A stretch of DNA of 64,000 nt, taken from contig NZ_JACHES010000002.1 of the NCBI RefSeq assembly GCF_014201585.1, forward strand, positions 62,001 to 126,000, in the 5' to 3' direction. Positions 50,895-59,632 of the stretch are shown piece by piece (the first letter of the stretch is position 1; every line of letters starts with the position of its first letter). The DNA is from Anoxybacillus tengchongensis. GTDB taxonomy: Bacteria > Bacillota > Bacilli > Bacillales > Anoxybacillaceae. The notes under the pieces are model-generated. The model saw only the letters and a list, made by a program, of their open reading frames with translations, was not told where the DNA came from and ran no database searches. The position numbers and the translations under genes are program-made.

Positions 50895-52927
50895 TCCACA
50901 TTCACCACCCCAACACTTTGAACTTCCACATTGGCTTCAAGTTCATTATACGACAATACCGGAACGTGACGGAAATATCGCTCCGTTAATTGTCTCACAT
51001 ACATGCGCACAGCCGGTGAGCAAAGCAAAATAGGCGATTGATCTTGAAAAGGAAATTGCTCAATTTGCATCGCAATCGCTTCAATAATTGCTTGTGAAAC
51101 AACGGGATCGAGCGCTAAATAATTACCGTGCTCCGTTTGTTGCACACCTTCTGCAATCATTTTTTCGACTTTCCCTGATAACGTAATGACACGTAACGGT
51201 TGACCTTCAACCACATATTGGCTCGTAATTTGACGGGCGAGTGCTTGACGAACGTATTCTGTTAAAAGATCTGGATCTGTCGTCATCCGAGCAAAATCCG
51301 CAAGCGTCTCAAAAATGACCGGCAAATTGCGAATCGATACTTTCTCACGTAATAAATTCGCCAGCACTTTTTGAATGTCGCCTACCGATAACGGGTTTGG
51401 TGTCACTTCTTCAACTAAAATAGGATACGATTCTTTCACATGATCAATGAGCTGCTTCGTTTCTTGACGGCCGAGCAACTCATGCGCATGCGCTTTTAAC
51501 AGCTCGGTTATATGTGTTGATACGACAGACGGAGGATCAACAACTGTATATCCAAACATTTCAGCTCGTTCTTTCATTTCTTCAGAGATCCATTTTGCCG
51601 GTAAGCCGAACGCTGGCTCAACTGTATCGATTCCTTCAATCGAATCATCTTCAATGCCTGGGCTCATCGCCAAATAATGATCAAGCAGCAATTCCCCTCG
51701 TGCCACTTCATTTCCTTTAATTTTTAGTCGATATTCATTCGGTTGCAGTTGAATGTTATCGCGAATACGAACAACGGGAATCACGATACCAAGCTCTAAA
51801 GCGAGCTGACGGCGGATCATCACGATACGATCTAGCAAATCCCCACCTTGATTAGCATCAGCGAGCGGAATTAAGCCGTATCCAAACTCGAACTCAATCG
51901 GATCAACGCTTAATAAACTAACAACACTTTCTGGGCTTTTCATTTGATCCATTTCTATTTCTTCTTCTGTTTCTTCCGGTGTTGTTTCAGACACATGCGC
52001 TTGTTTTGTTAATTGATATGCTCCAAAAGCAAGCAAAGCCGCGATCGGCATCGTTAACAAATCATAAATGGGCGTCAACAATCCGAGTAAAAAAATCGTT
52101 CCTGCTGTGACATATAGCATTTTCGGATAAGCAAACAGCTGCCGCATAATGTCGGCACCTAAGTTATCATCGGAAGCGGCACGCGTGACGACAATCCCTG
52201 TCGCAGTTGAAATTAATAGCGCTGGAATTTGGCTAACGATTCCATCTCCAACAGTTAATAATGTGTATCTTCTTGCCGCTTCCCCAATATCCATGCCTTG
52301 CTGTACCATCCCAATGACAATTCCGAATAGCATATTAATTAGAACAATAATAATTCCTGCGATGGCATCACCTTTAACGAATTTGCTTGCTCCGTCCATC
52401 GCACCATAAAAATCAGCTTCTTGCGCAACTTTTTCGCGTCGTTCTCTCGCTTGTTGTTCAGAGATGATGCCCGCATTTAAATCCGCATCAATACTCATTT
52501 GTTTTCCGGGCATCGCATCGAGCGTAAAGCGCGCCGCAACTTCAGATACGCGCTCTGCCCCTTTTGTGATGACAACGAATTGAATAATAATTAAAATTAA
52601 AAACACAACGAAACCAACAACAACATTTCCACCAATAACGAACGTTCCAAACGTTTCAACAACTCCTCCTGCTTCTCCTTTACTTAAAATCGAACGAGTC
52701 GTTGAAACGTTTAAACCGAGGCGAAATAATGTAAGCAAAAGGAGAAGCGAAGGGAAGATCGAAAATTGGAGCGGTTCGCGCATATTCATTGATGTTAAGA
52801 GAACGAGCAACGCAAGAGAAATATTCATAATGATGAGGACGCTAAGCAACCATGATGGTAGAGGAATGATGAGCATCGCTACAATTAATACAACCATAAG
52901 TAATACAGATAAGTCCCTTGCCGACAT
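50891..52927 (-). CDS. flhA: Flagellar export gate protein FlhA
   Basis: This 678-residue protein has eight membrane segments in residues 1-310 (with the FHIPEP-like region, MPGKQMSIDADLNAG near 150) and a large C-terminal cytosolic domain (about 330-678) that binds export substrates. It forms the nonameric ring of the type III export gate. Confidence 0.96.
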   Translation of the reverse strand: MSARDLSVLLMVVLIVAMLIIPLPSWLLSVLIIMNISLALLVLLTSMNMREPLQFSIFPSLLLLLTLFRLGLNVSTTRSILSKGEAGGVVETFGTFVIGGNVVVGFVVFLILIIIQFVVITKGAERVSEVAARFTLDAMPGKQMSIDADLNAGIISEQQARERREKVAQEADFYGAMDGASKFVKGDAIAGIIIVLINMLFGIVIGMVQQGMDIGEAARRYTLLTVGDGIVSQIPALLISTATGIVVTRAASDDNLGADIMRQLFAYPKMLYVTAGTIFLLGLLTPIYDLLTMPIAALLAFGAYQLTKQAHVSETTPEETEEEIEMDQMKSPESVVSLLSVDPIEFEFGYGLIPLADANQGGDLLDRIVMIRRQLALELGIVIPVVRIRDNIQLQPNEYRLKIKGNEVARGELLLDHYLAMSPGIEDDSIEGIDTVEPAFGLPAKWISEEMKERAEMFGYTVVDPPSVVSTHITELLKAHAHELLGRQETKQLIDHVKESYPILVEEVTPNPLSVGDIQKVLANLLREKVSIRNLPVIFETLADFARMTTDPDLLTEYVRQALARQITSQYVVEGQPLRVITLSGKVEKMIAEGVQQTEHGNYLALDPVVSQAIIEAIAMQIEQFPFQDQSPILLCSPAVRMYVRQLTERYFRHVPVLSYNELEANVEVQSVGVVNVE

Positions 52928-52957
52928 AAACGTTCTCTCCTGTCTACATACATGAAA

Positions 52958-54040
52958 TTAAAGTTTATTTTTCGTTTTATAGACGTACGCTAAAATTTCC
53001 GCCACCGCTTTAAAAAACGCTTCTGGAATGACCATCCCGACATCTGTTTGATCGTATAATGCGCGAGCGAGCGGACGATTTTCAACGATCATGACATCGT
53101 TTTTTTTAGCAATATCTTTTATCTTTTGCGCCATATAGTCTGCCCCTTTAGCGACAACGATTGGGGCATCTGCTTGTTGTTCATCATACTTTAACGCAAC
53201 TGCAAAATGTGTCGGGTTTGTAATGACGACATCTGCTTTCGGTACTTCTTGCATCATGCGGCGCATCGCCATTTCCCGTTGCTTTTGCTTAATGCGCGAT
53301 TTAATTAACGGGTCACCTTCTGTCTTTTTGTATTCATCTTTAATGTCTTGCTTTGACATACGAATATTTTTTTCAAAATCGTACCGTTGATACAAATAAT
53401 CGAACATTGAAAGAAACAGTAAAGCGACAGAAGCAGCAATCCCCATTTGAATCGTTAAACGTCCAAGCGTGGCCGCAATCGCTCCAATTGATTTATGGGA
53501 TAGCAATAAAATATCGTCGATGTGTAGCCATAAAACAGAAAAAGTTACAACACCAACAAACAATACCTTTAAAATGGACTTTAACAATTCCACAAGCGCA
53601 CGAAGTGAAAATATGCGCTTAAACCCTTGGATTGGATCGAGTTTACTTAATTTCATTTGCAGCGGTTCGGTCGTGAATAAAAAACCAACTTGCACAAAAT
53701 TAGCAAATAGCGCCGCAGCAATGGCGGCTAAAAAAATTGGTCCAACGAGCATAGCAAGTTGTCGCAAAAGATCAATGAAAATAAGCTGCACAGAATCGAC
53801 CGTGACGTCCATAAAAAAGTAATGTTGAAACGACTGGCGAAATAGCCGCACAACCGCATCTCCCCATACGCCCGAAGAAAACGAGAGAACGAGGAAAACA
53901 ACGAGCATTAAAAAGGCAGCGGTCGCATCCGCACTTTTTGCTACTTGTCCTTTTTTGCGCACTTCTTGCCGTTTTCTCGGCGTTGCTTTTTCTGTTTTTT
54001 CTCCGGCGAAAAACTGCAAATCAACGGACAGCCAACTCAC
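52958..54040 (-). CDS. flhB: Flagellar export switch protein FlhB
   Basis: This 360-residue membrane protein has four membrane segments and a C-terminal cytosolic domain with the autocleavage site NPTH (VITNPTHFAVALKYD, near 270). Cleavage switches export from hook to filament substrates. GTG start at 54040 with AGGAGG upstream. It follows fliR by one base. Confidence 0.95.
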   Translation of the reverse strand: MSWLSVDLQFFAGEKTEKATPRKRQEVRKKGQVAKSADATAAFLMLVVFLVLSFSSGVWGDAVVRLFRQSFQHYFFMDVTVDSVQLIFIDLLRQLAMLVGPIFLAAIAAALFANFVQVGFLFTTEPLQMKLSKLDPIQGFKRIFSLRALVELLKSILKVLFVGVVTFSVLWLHIDDILLLSHKSIGAIAATLGRLTIQMGIAASVALLFLSMFDYLYQRYDFEKNIRMSKQDIKDEYKKTEGDPLIKSRIKQKQREMAMRRMMQEVPKADVVITNPTHFAVALKYDEQQADAPIVVAKGADYMAQKIKDIAKKNDVMIVENRPLARALYDQTDVGMVIPEAFFKAVAEILAYVYKTKNKL

Positions 54041-54041
54041 G

Positions 54042-54812
54042 TTACGCGCCTCCTAATAGTTTCATCATGTTGCGCATCGACATAAAAGTGAGTTCAAACA
54101 GTTGTTTGGTGACGACAAACATGCTTGAAAATACAATGACAAACAAAACAAAGCTAACGATAATTTTTACAGGTAGCCCAATAACAAAAATGTTCATTTG
54201 TGGAACGGTGCGCGCTACAATGCCAAGCGCTACATCAACTAAAAATAAACAACCGACAATCGGAATGGCCATTTGCAATGCAATAACAAACATCGCTTGA
54301 AATAAACGAACGACTTGTTCTGCAATTTGTCCATTTCCGAAAGAAATGAGATGTTCGACCGGAATGAACTGATAGCTATAAAAAATACCGTCTAACAACA
54401 AATGATGTCCATTGACGGCAAGCAAAAAAAACAAAGCAAGCGTGTATAAATATTGTCCCATTAATGGGCTTTGGGCGCCTGTTTGCGGATCGATAACGTT
54501 TGCAATCGCAAATCCCATTTGGAAATCAATGAATCCGCCTGCAATTTGAATCGCTGACATAATCATAAAAGCCACAAGCCCAATAAGTAGCCCGACGAGC
54601 ACTTCTTTCATTAGCAGCATCATATACGTTCCGTCAATATTTAATGGCTTTGGATCGAGTGAAAAAAACATGAGCCAACTGATAAAAAAAGCAAAACCGA
54701 TTTTATGAACGCTTGGTATGTTTCGATACGAGAAAAGCGGCATCGTCACAAAGAACGAAGCGACGCGCGCAAAAATGAGCAAAAATGTCGGTACATACGT
54801 GTATAGCTCCAT
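54042..54812 (-). CDS. fliR: Flagellar export protein FliR
   Basis: This 256-residue membrane protein has about six hydrophobic segments and the start LYTYVPTFLLIFARVASFF. With FliP and FliQ it forms the export gate core. The second in-frame ATG (54812) has TAGG nine bases upstream; the first (54821) has no spacing. Confidence 0.93.
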   Translation of the reverse strand: MELYTYVPTFLLIFARVASFFVTMPLFSYRNIPSVHKIGFAFFISWLMFFSLDPKPLNIDGTYMMLLMKEVLVGLLIGLVAFMIMSAIQIAGGFIDFQMGFAIANVIDPQTGAQSPLMGQYLYTLALFFLLAVNGHHLLLDGIFYSYQFIPVEHLISFGNGQIAEQVVRLFQAMFVIALQMAIPIVGCLFLVDVALGIVARTVPQMNIFVIGLPVKIIVSFVLFVIVFSSMFVVTKQLFELTFMSMRNMMKLLGGA

Positions 54813-54817
54813 ACGCT

Positions 54818-55087
54818 TCATCCTACAAATTTACTTAAGTTATTAAAAATGTTGTATGCATATGAAATCATGCGCGAAAGCATCCACGGTCCGAAGAAGA
54901 CGAGACCGAGTAACACCGCAACAATTTTCGGTACAAATGCTAACGTTTGTTCTTGAATTTGCGTCGTCGCTTGCAAAATACTAACAAACAATCCGATTGC
55001 AAGAGCAAGCAACATAAGCGGACCGCATATGACAAGCACCATATATACACCGCGTTCCGCTACTTGAATGACAAAATCGGGACTCAT
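54818..55087 (-). CDS. fliQ: Flagellar export protein FliQ
   Basis: This 89-residue protein has two membrane helices (about 14-40 and 50-72) and the FliQ pattern QATTQIQEQTLAFVPKI. ATG at 55087 follows AGGTGGG by four bases. It overlaps the longest fliR frame. Confidence 0.95.
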   Translation of the reverse strand: MSPDFVIQVAERGVYMVLVICGPLMLLALAIGLFVSILQATTQIQEQTLAFVPKIVAVLLGLVFFGPWMLSRMISYAYNIFNNLSKFVG

Positions 55088-55102
55088 TTTTCCCACCTAC
55101 TT

Positions 55103-55768
55103 TTAAAAGCTTTCTAATAATGATTTCACGACTAAATACCAACCGTCCACCAAGACAAACAATAAAATTTTAAACGGCAACGAAATCATGACCGGCGGTA
55201 ACATCATCATTCCCATCGACATTAATACGCTTGCGACAATCATATCAATGACTAAAAACGGAATGAATAACATAAAGCCGATCTGAAACGCTGTTTTTAG
55301 TTCGCTAATCGCAAAAGCGGGAACGAGCGCTGACATCGGAATGTCTTGTACCGTTTTCGGTTGTTCAGCCCCTGCGTAGCTTAAAAATAAAGCTAAGTCT
55401 TTTTGACGCGTATGTTTACTCATAAATTCTTTTAGCGGTGCTTCAGCTCGTTCATAAGCTTGCTCTAAATTAATTTTTTCATCAAACAATGGCTGCAAGG
55501 CGTCACGATTTATTTGTTGAAACGTCGGCGCCATAATAAAAAATGTTAAAAATAGCGATAGCCCGATAATGACTTGGTTTGGCGGCATTTGTTGCGTGCC
55601 GAGCGCTGTTCTAACAAATGATAAAACGATGACGATGCGCGTAAACGATGTCACCATAATTAAAATGCCTGGCGCAATCGACAAGACCGTCAAGAGCAAC
55701 AACAGTTTGACGGATGTTGCTACGTTTTCGGGCGCACTATTATTAAAAAACTGCATGACTTCATTCAT
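55103..55768 (-). CDS. fliP: Flagellar export protein FliP
   Basis: This 221-residue membrane protein has the FliP motif MVTSFTRIVIVLSFVRTALG near 39-58 and the final MMLPPVMISLPFKILLFVLV. It makes the pentameric core of the export gate. It overlaps fliZ by eight bases. Confidence 0.95.
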   Translation of the reverse strand: MNEVMQFFNNSAPENVATSVKLLLLLTVLSIAPGILIMVTSFTRIVIVLSFVRTALGTQQMPPNQVIIGLSLFLTFFIMAPTFQQINRDALQPLFDEKINLEQAYERAEAPLKEFMSKHTRQKDLALFLSYAGAEQPKTVQDIPMSALVPAFAISELKTAFQIGFMLFIPFLVIDMIVASVLMSMGMMMLPPVMISLPFKILLFVLVDGWYLVVKSLLESF

Positions 55769-56387
55769 GTGAATCCCTTTCTTTTTCTAGCGCTCTCATC
55801 GCCTGTTTTCGCTTCTCAGCCAATTGTTGTAATTCTCGATCAAACAATTGGCGAAAACGAGGTTCGTTTGTTTTTCGTTGCAAAAGCGATTGGAGCGATT
55901 TCCATACGTTCGTATCAAGCAATGAATCAAGACGCGCTTCATGTTGTTTAAGCAACTCTTCAATTTCTTGTTCATCCGTAATTTCTTTCAATAAGTGAAT
56001 CGACTCGCCTACACCGACAACAAATACGCGTCGACCGACTTTCACGATTTGAATCGTTCGATTCGTTCCTAAACTTGTTCCACCTAAATGTTGGATAAGC
56101 CCTTTTCGCTCATAAAATCGGTTTTGTTTATTTAACCATTTTAAAAGCGCATATAACAAAAACACAACAAAAGCAGTTGCAACAATCAGTTTGACAAAAT
56201 CCCAAGCTGTAATTGGAGACGGTTGGGCAACGTTTTCTGATTCCGTTGCCTTGTCCGTTTGTTGTTCTTTACACTTTTCTGGATGCTCTACACATTCTTT
56301 TACGCTATTCGTTTGTTCTGCAAAAGCAGGAGAAACTGCTTGCAGAACAACGAACGCGCACAACATGATGATGCGAATATAGCGCAA
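55761..56387 (-). CDS. fliZ: Flagellar biosynthesis protein FliZ (FliO family)
   Basis: This 208-residue protein has a signal peptide (ending near AFAEQ), a periplasm-facing acidic stretch (with two cysteines near 32 and 39), one membrane helix near 70-85 (IVATAFVVFLLYALLKWL) and a FliO cytosolic domain (IQIVKVGRRVFVVGVGESIH). It aids FliP assembly. The start is TTG at 56387, six bases after GAGGTGG. Confidence 0.88.
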   Translation of the reverse strand: MRYIRIIMLCAFVVLQAVSPAFAEQTNSVKECVEHPEKCKEQQTDKATESENVAQPSPITAWDFVKLIVATAFVVFLLYALLKWLNKQNRFYERKGLIQHLGGTSLGTNRTIQIVKVGRRVFVVGVGESIHLLKEITDEQEIEELLKQHEARLDSLLDTNVWKSLQSLLQRKTNEPRFRQLFDRELQQLAEKRKQAMRALEKERDSHE

Positions 56388-56399
56388 TGAATTCCACCT

Positions 56400-56759
56400 C
56401 TAACCGAGCGTTTTGTTAATCGCTTCAATGACACGATCTGCTTGGAACGGCTTAACAATAAAATCTTTTGCTCCCGCTTGAATGGCATCAATAACCATCG
56501 CCTGTTGCCCCATCGCAGAACACATAATGACTTTAGCGTTGCTGTCAATTTTTTTAATTTCTTTCAGTGCCGTAATGCCATCCATTTCTGGCATCGTAAT
56601 GTCCATTGTAACTAAGTCTGGGCGAAATTCTTTATACTTTTCGACCGCTTGCGCTCCATCAGCTGCCTCTGCGACAACTTCGTGCCCATTTTTCGTTAAA
56701 ATATCTTTAATCATCATTCGCATAAATGCTGCATCATCAACAATTAAAATTCTCGCCAT
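56400..56759 (-). CDS. cheY: Chemotaxis response regulator CheY
   Basis: This 119-residue receiver domain has Asp8/Asp9, phosphorylation at Asp53 (VTMDITMPEMDG), the Ser/Ala switch CSAMGQQ and Lys in FIVKPF. It binds FliM and FliY. The start at 56759 (MARILIVDDAAFM) gives the usual length. It lies between fliY and fliZ as in B. subtilis. Confidence 0.96.
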   Translation of the reverse strand: MARILIVDDAAFMRMMIKDILTKNGHEVVAEAADGAQAVEKYKEFRPDLVTMDITMPEMDGITALKEIKKIDSNAKVIMCSAMGQQAMVIDAIQAGAKDFIVKPFQADRVIEAINKTLG

Positions 56760-56778
56760 TCTCCAAAAACCTCCCAAA

Positions 56779-57930
56779 TTATCGTAATTTGTTTAACCGA
56801 TCGCTTTGGCTAATAATACTTGTCACACGCACCCCGAAATTTTCATCAATGACAACGACTTCGCCTTTCGCGATCAATTTATTGTTTACTAAAATGTCAA
56901 CCGGTTCACCAGCCAGCTTATCGAGTTCAATAATGGAACCTGACGATAAACTTAAAATATCTTGTACAGAGCGCTTCGTTCGCCCGAGCTCCACCGTCAC
57001 TTGCAACGGAATGTCAAGCAACATGTCGAGATTGCGCGATTCCGCTTCTGGCAATGGCGCTGGTTCAAAACTTGCAAAAGCAACAGGCTGGACGTTGACA
57101 GGCTGCTGTACTGCTCCCGTTCCAAAATGTTGAGGAGCTTCTTTTTGCGTTTGTTGAGCCGGTGAAGGCGCTGGTTGCGTTTGTGCGGATGGCGCGGTTT
57201 GACGTGGCTCATTCGTATTTATTGTAGCCGATGTTTGTGTCTTTGTACTAGACGGATTTAATAAATTTTCGACTAATTCTTTTGCAAAATGAATGGGCAA
57301 CAATTGCATAATGTTAGAATCAATTAAGTTACCTACTTTTAAACGGAACGATACTTTTACAAGCACGTCGTCCGGCGGTAAATATTCAAATCCTTCGCCT
57401 TCTGATAAATCAAGTAAGTGTAAGCTTGGTGGTGAAATATCAACTTTTTTACTAAAAATTGTGGACATCGATGTCGCAGCTGAACCCATCATTTGGTTCA
57501 TCGCTTCTTGTACAGCGCTCAGTTGAATTTCATCCATAAAGGCAGGCGGGTTTGTACCATCTCCACCCATCATTAAATCTGCGATAATCGCAGCATCAGA
57601 TTGTTTAATGACAAGTAAATTTGTTCCTAAAAACCCTTCCGTATAGCTGACTTGAATCGCAACGTACGGATGCGGAAACTCTTCTGCCACGCGCGCACGT
57701 TCAATGAGTGAAACGTTCGGCGTCGTAATTTCAACCTTTTGATTTAATAACATCGATAACGCTGTCGCTGAACTACCAAATGAAATATTTCCAATTTCAC
57801 CAAGCGCATCTTGTTCAATTGGTGTCAATACTTCATCGATCGACATTGTACTAGACGGCATCGGGTCTTCGTCAATTCCTCGCAACAACGCATCAATCTC
57901 ATCTTGAGATAACATATCGTCACTCATCAT
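56779..57930 (-). CDS. fliY: Flagellar switch/phosphatase protein FliY
   Basis: This 383-residue protein has an N-terminal FliM-like CheY-binding helix (MLSQDEIDALLRG), a CheC-like phosphatase domain with two phosphatase motifs (DALGEIGNISFGSSATALS; AVQEAMNQMMGSAATSMS), a proline/glutamine linker (near 235-275) and a C-terminal FliN domain (LQVTVELGRTKRSVQDIL). It is the switch component that also dephosphorylates CheY. Confidence 0.95.
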   Translation of the reverse strand: MMSDDMLSQDEIDALLRGIDEDPMPSSTMSIDEVLTPIEQDALGEIGNISFGSSATALSMLLNQKVEITTPNVSLIERARVAEEFPHPYVAIQVSYTEGFLGTNLLVIKQSDAAIIADLMMGGDGTNPPAFMDEIQLSAVQEAMNQMMGSAATSMSTIFSKKVDISPPSLHLLDLSEGEGFEYLPPDDVLVKVSFRLKVGNLIDSNIMQLLPIHFAKELVENLLNPSSTKTQTSATINTNEPRQTAPSAQTQPAPSPAQQTQKEAPQHFGTGAVQQPVNVQPVAFASFEPAPLPEAESRNLDMLLDIPLQVTVELGRTKRSVQDILSLSSGSIIELDKLAGEPVDILVNNKLIAKGEVVVIDENFGVRVTSIISQSDRLNKLR

Positions 57931-58918
57931 CGCCGTCTTCCCCCTTTATTACATCTAAAATTTGTACTGCTAATCGTTTATTCATTTTTCCCGGCTGCCC
58001 GATAAATTTCGGCACATCCCCCACCTTAATGATGAGCGGATCTCGCACCGTTTGATCAAGTTGAATGACATCACCAACGGAAAGTTGCAAAAACTCTTGT
58101 ACGGAGATGCTCGATGTACCAAGTTCTGCGATCATCGGCACTTTCGTTTGCTTTAATCGTTTTTGTAGCGTCGCAACTTCCTCTGGTTCACGCTCTTTTT
58201 TTTGCGTTTGCATCCAATAATGAACAGATAATTTCGGGATAATCGGCTCTAATACAACGTGTGGGATACAAATGTTAATCATTCCACTCGTATCACCAAT
58301 TTGTGTATTTAACGAAATAACAACAACCGTTTCATTCGGTGACACCATTTGTAAAAATTGTGGATTGACTTCAAAATCTGTGAGCATCGGATCGATATCT
58401 GCCACGGACTCCCACGCTTCACGCAAGTTGCTAAACGCTTTTTCAAACAAACTGGACATAATTTTTGTTTCAATTTCAGTTAAATTTTCGATTTTATTTA
58501 AACTTACTCCTCTACCGCCTAATACGCGATCAAGCATCGCATAAGCGATATTTGGGTTGACTTCTAACAGCACGCGTCCATCAAGAGGAGGGACTTCGAA
58601 TACCGTTAAAATTGTCATTTTCGGAATGGAGCGAATAAATTCCTCGTACGGCAATTGGTCAGCCGATGCGACTGAAATTTGCACGTATGTTCGCAACTGC
58701 GCTGAAAAAAATGTCGTTAACAATCGAGCAAAGTTTTCATGTATGCGCGTTAAACTGCGAATTTGGTCTTTTGAAAACCGCAATGCTCGTTTAAAGTCAT
58801 ACACTTTTACTTTTTTCTCTGCTTCTTCCTTTTTCAGCTCATCCGCGCTCATCTCTCCAGCAGATAGCGCCGCAAGCAAAGCATCTATTTCACTTTGTGA
58901 TAAAACTTCTCCTGACAC
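57920..58918 (-). CDS. fliM: Flagellar motor switch protein FliM
   Basis: This 332-residue protein has the CheY-binding peptide LSQSEIDALLAAL at the N-terminus, a middle domain (FDLNPQFLQ-like VNPQFLQMVSPNE) and a FliN-like C-terminal domain. GTG at 58918 (SGEVLSQ) lies eight bases after AGGAGG and gives the B. subtilis length; a GTG at 58927 is within that site. It overlaps fliY by eleven bases. Confidence 0.96.
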   Translation of the reverse strand: MSGEVLSQSEIDALLAALSAGEMSADELKKEEAEKKVKVYDFKRALRFSKDQIRSLTRIHENFARLLTTFFSAQLRTYVQISVASADQLPYEEFIRSIPKMTILTVFEVPPLDGRVLLEVNPNIAYAMLDRVLGGRGVSLNKIENLTEIETKIMSSLFEKAFSNLREAWESVADIDPMLTDFEVNPQFLQMVSPNETVVVISLNTQIGDTSGMINICIPHVVLEPIIPKLSVHYWMQTQKKEREPEEVATLQKRLKQTKVPMIAELGTSSISVQEFLQLSVGDVIQLDQTVRDPLIIKVGDVPKFIGQPGKMNKRLAVQILDVIKGEDGDDE

Positions 58919-58949
58919 CGTTCTCACCTCCTACTCCTATTCATTTTAT

Positions 58950-59378
58950 TTACTGGAGAATAAAGGAGGTTATATAAATTTTCTCAACTTTTCCTTCTTG
59001 CATAAGTTCATTTATGCGTTCGCGCAGTTTTTTCTCTAAAAGAAGCTTTCCTTGTTTTCCTTTAAACTGCTCCGCTGTCATTTCTGATAATTCTTCAATA
59101 ATGATATTTTTAATTTGAAAATCGCGTTTTTCTGCTTCTTCTTTTGCTTTTTCGCTATCTGTTTGAATTTTAAACGCAATTTTAATAAAGCTTCCGTCCA
59201 TTAAATTGGTCATGATCTCGGGCACATCAAACGAGCTTGCAACAATTTCATCGACCGACGGCTCTTTCGGTTCATCATTCCCCATAAATTTCATAACGAC
59301 AACAAGGGCGACGACGCTAACAAGCGTAATCACTCCCATAACAATTAACATGATCTTTAACATTTTATTGTCCTTCAA
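58950..59378 (-). CDS. fliL: Flagellar basal body-associated protein FliL
   Basis: This 142-residue protein has one membrane helix (about 8-30, IMLIVMGVITLVSVVALVVV) and an outer FliL domain that surrounds the stator. The start is TTG at 59378, eight bases after GGAGGG. It overlaps swrD by 14 bases. Confidence 0.93.
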   Translation of the reverse strand: MKDNKMLKIMLIVMGVITLVSVVALVVVMKFMGNDEPKEPSVDEIVASSFDVPEIMTNLMDGSFIKIAFKIQTDSEKAKEEAEKRDFQIKNIIIEELSEMTAEQFKGKQGKLLLEKKLRERINELMQEGKVEKIYITSFILQ

Positions 59379-59592
59379 CGTCGGATCCCTCCGCCTCTCT
59401 CCTTAATCCGAGAACAGAAATGTTACGATAAAACGTTTCTACTAATAACATAACATCTTCCACAGACTCCCGCACGACAAACTTTTTGCCATTCGTTAAT
59501 GTAATGGTCGTGTCTGGGAACGCTTCAACTTGCTCTATGTAAATGGCGTTTAACGTAAAAGGTTTACCGTTTAACCGCGTTAATCGAATCAT
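59365..59592 (-). CDS. swrD: FlbD/SwrD family motor-power protein
   Basis: This 75-residue protein has the FlbD pattern: MIRLTRLNGKPFTLNAIYIE, then PDTTITLTNGKKFVVRESVE. SwrD increases torque in B. subtilis. Its ATG is separated from the upstream AAAGGGGGG by a seven-bp GC hairpin. Confidence 0.88.
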   Translation of the reverse strand: MIRLTRLNGKPFTLNAIYIEQVEAFPDTTITLTNGKKFVVRESVEDVMLLVETFYRNISVLGLRREAEGSDVEGQ

Positions 59593-59599
59593 TATGTAT

Positions 59600-59624
59600 C
59601 GGGGGCAAACGCCCCCGTCCCCCC
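59600..59624 (-). promoter_or_regulatory. GC hairpin between Shine-Dalgarno and start codon of swrD
   Basis: CGGGGGC (59600-59606) pairs with GCCCCCG (59611-59617) around AAAC. On mRNA the purine run GGGGGG (59619-59624) lies before the hairpin and the ATG eight bases after. There is no T-run, so it is not a terminator. Confidence 0.6.
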
Positions 59625-59632
59625 TTTATTTA

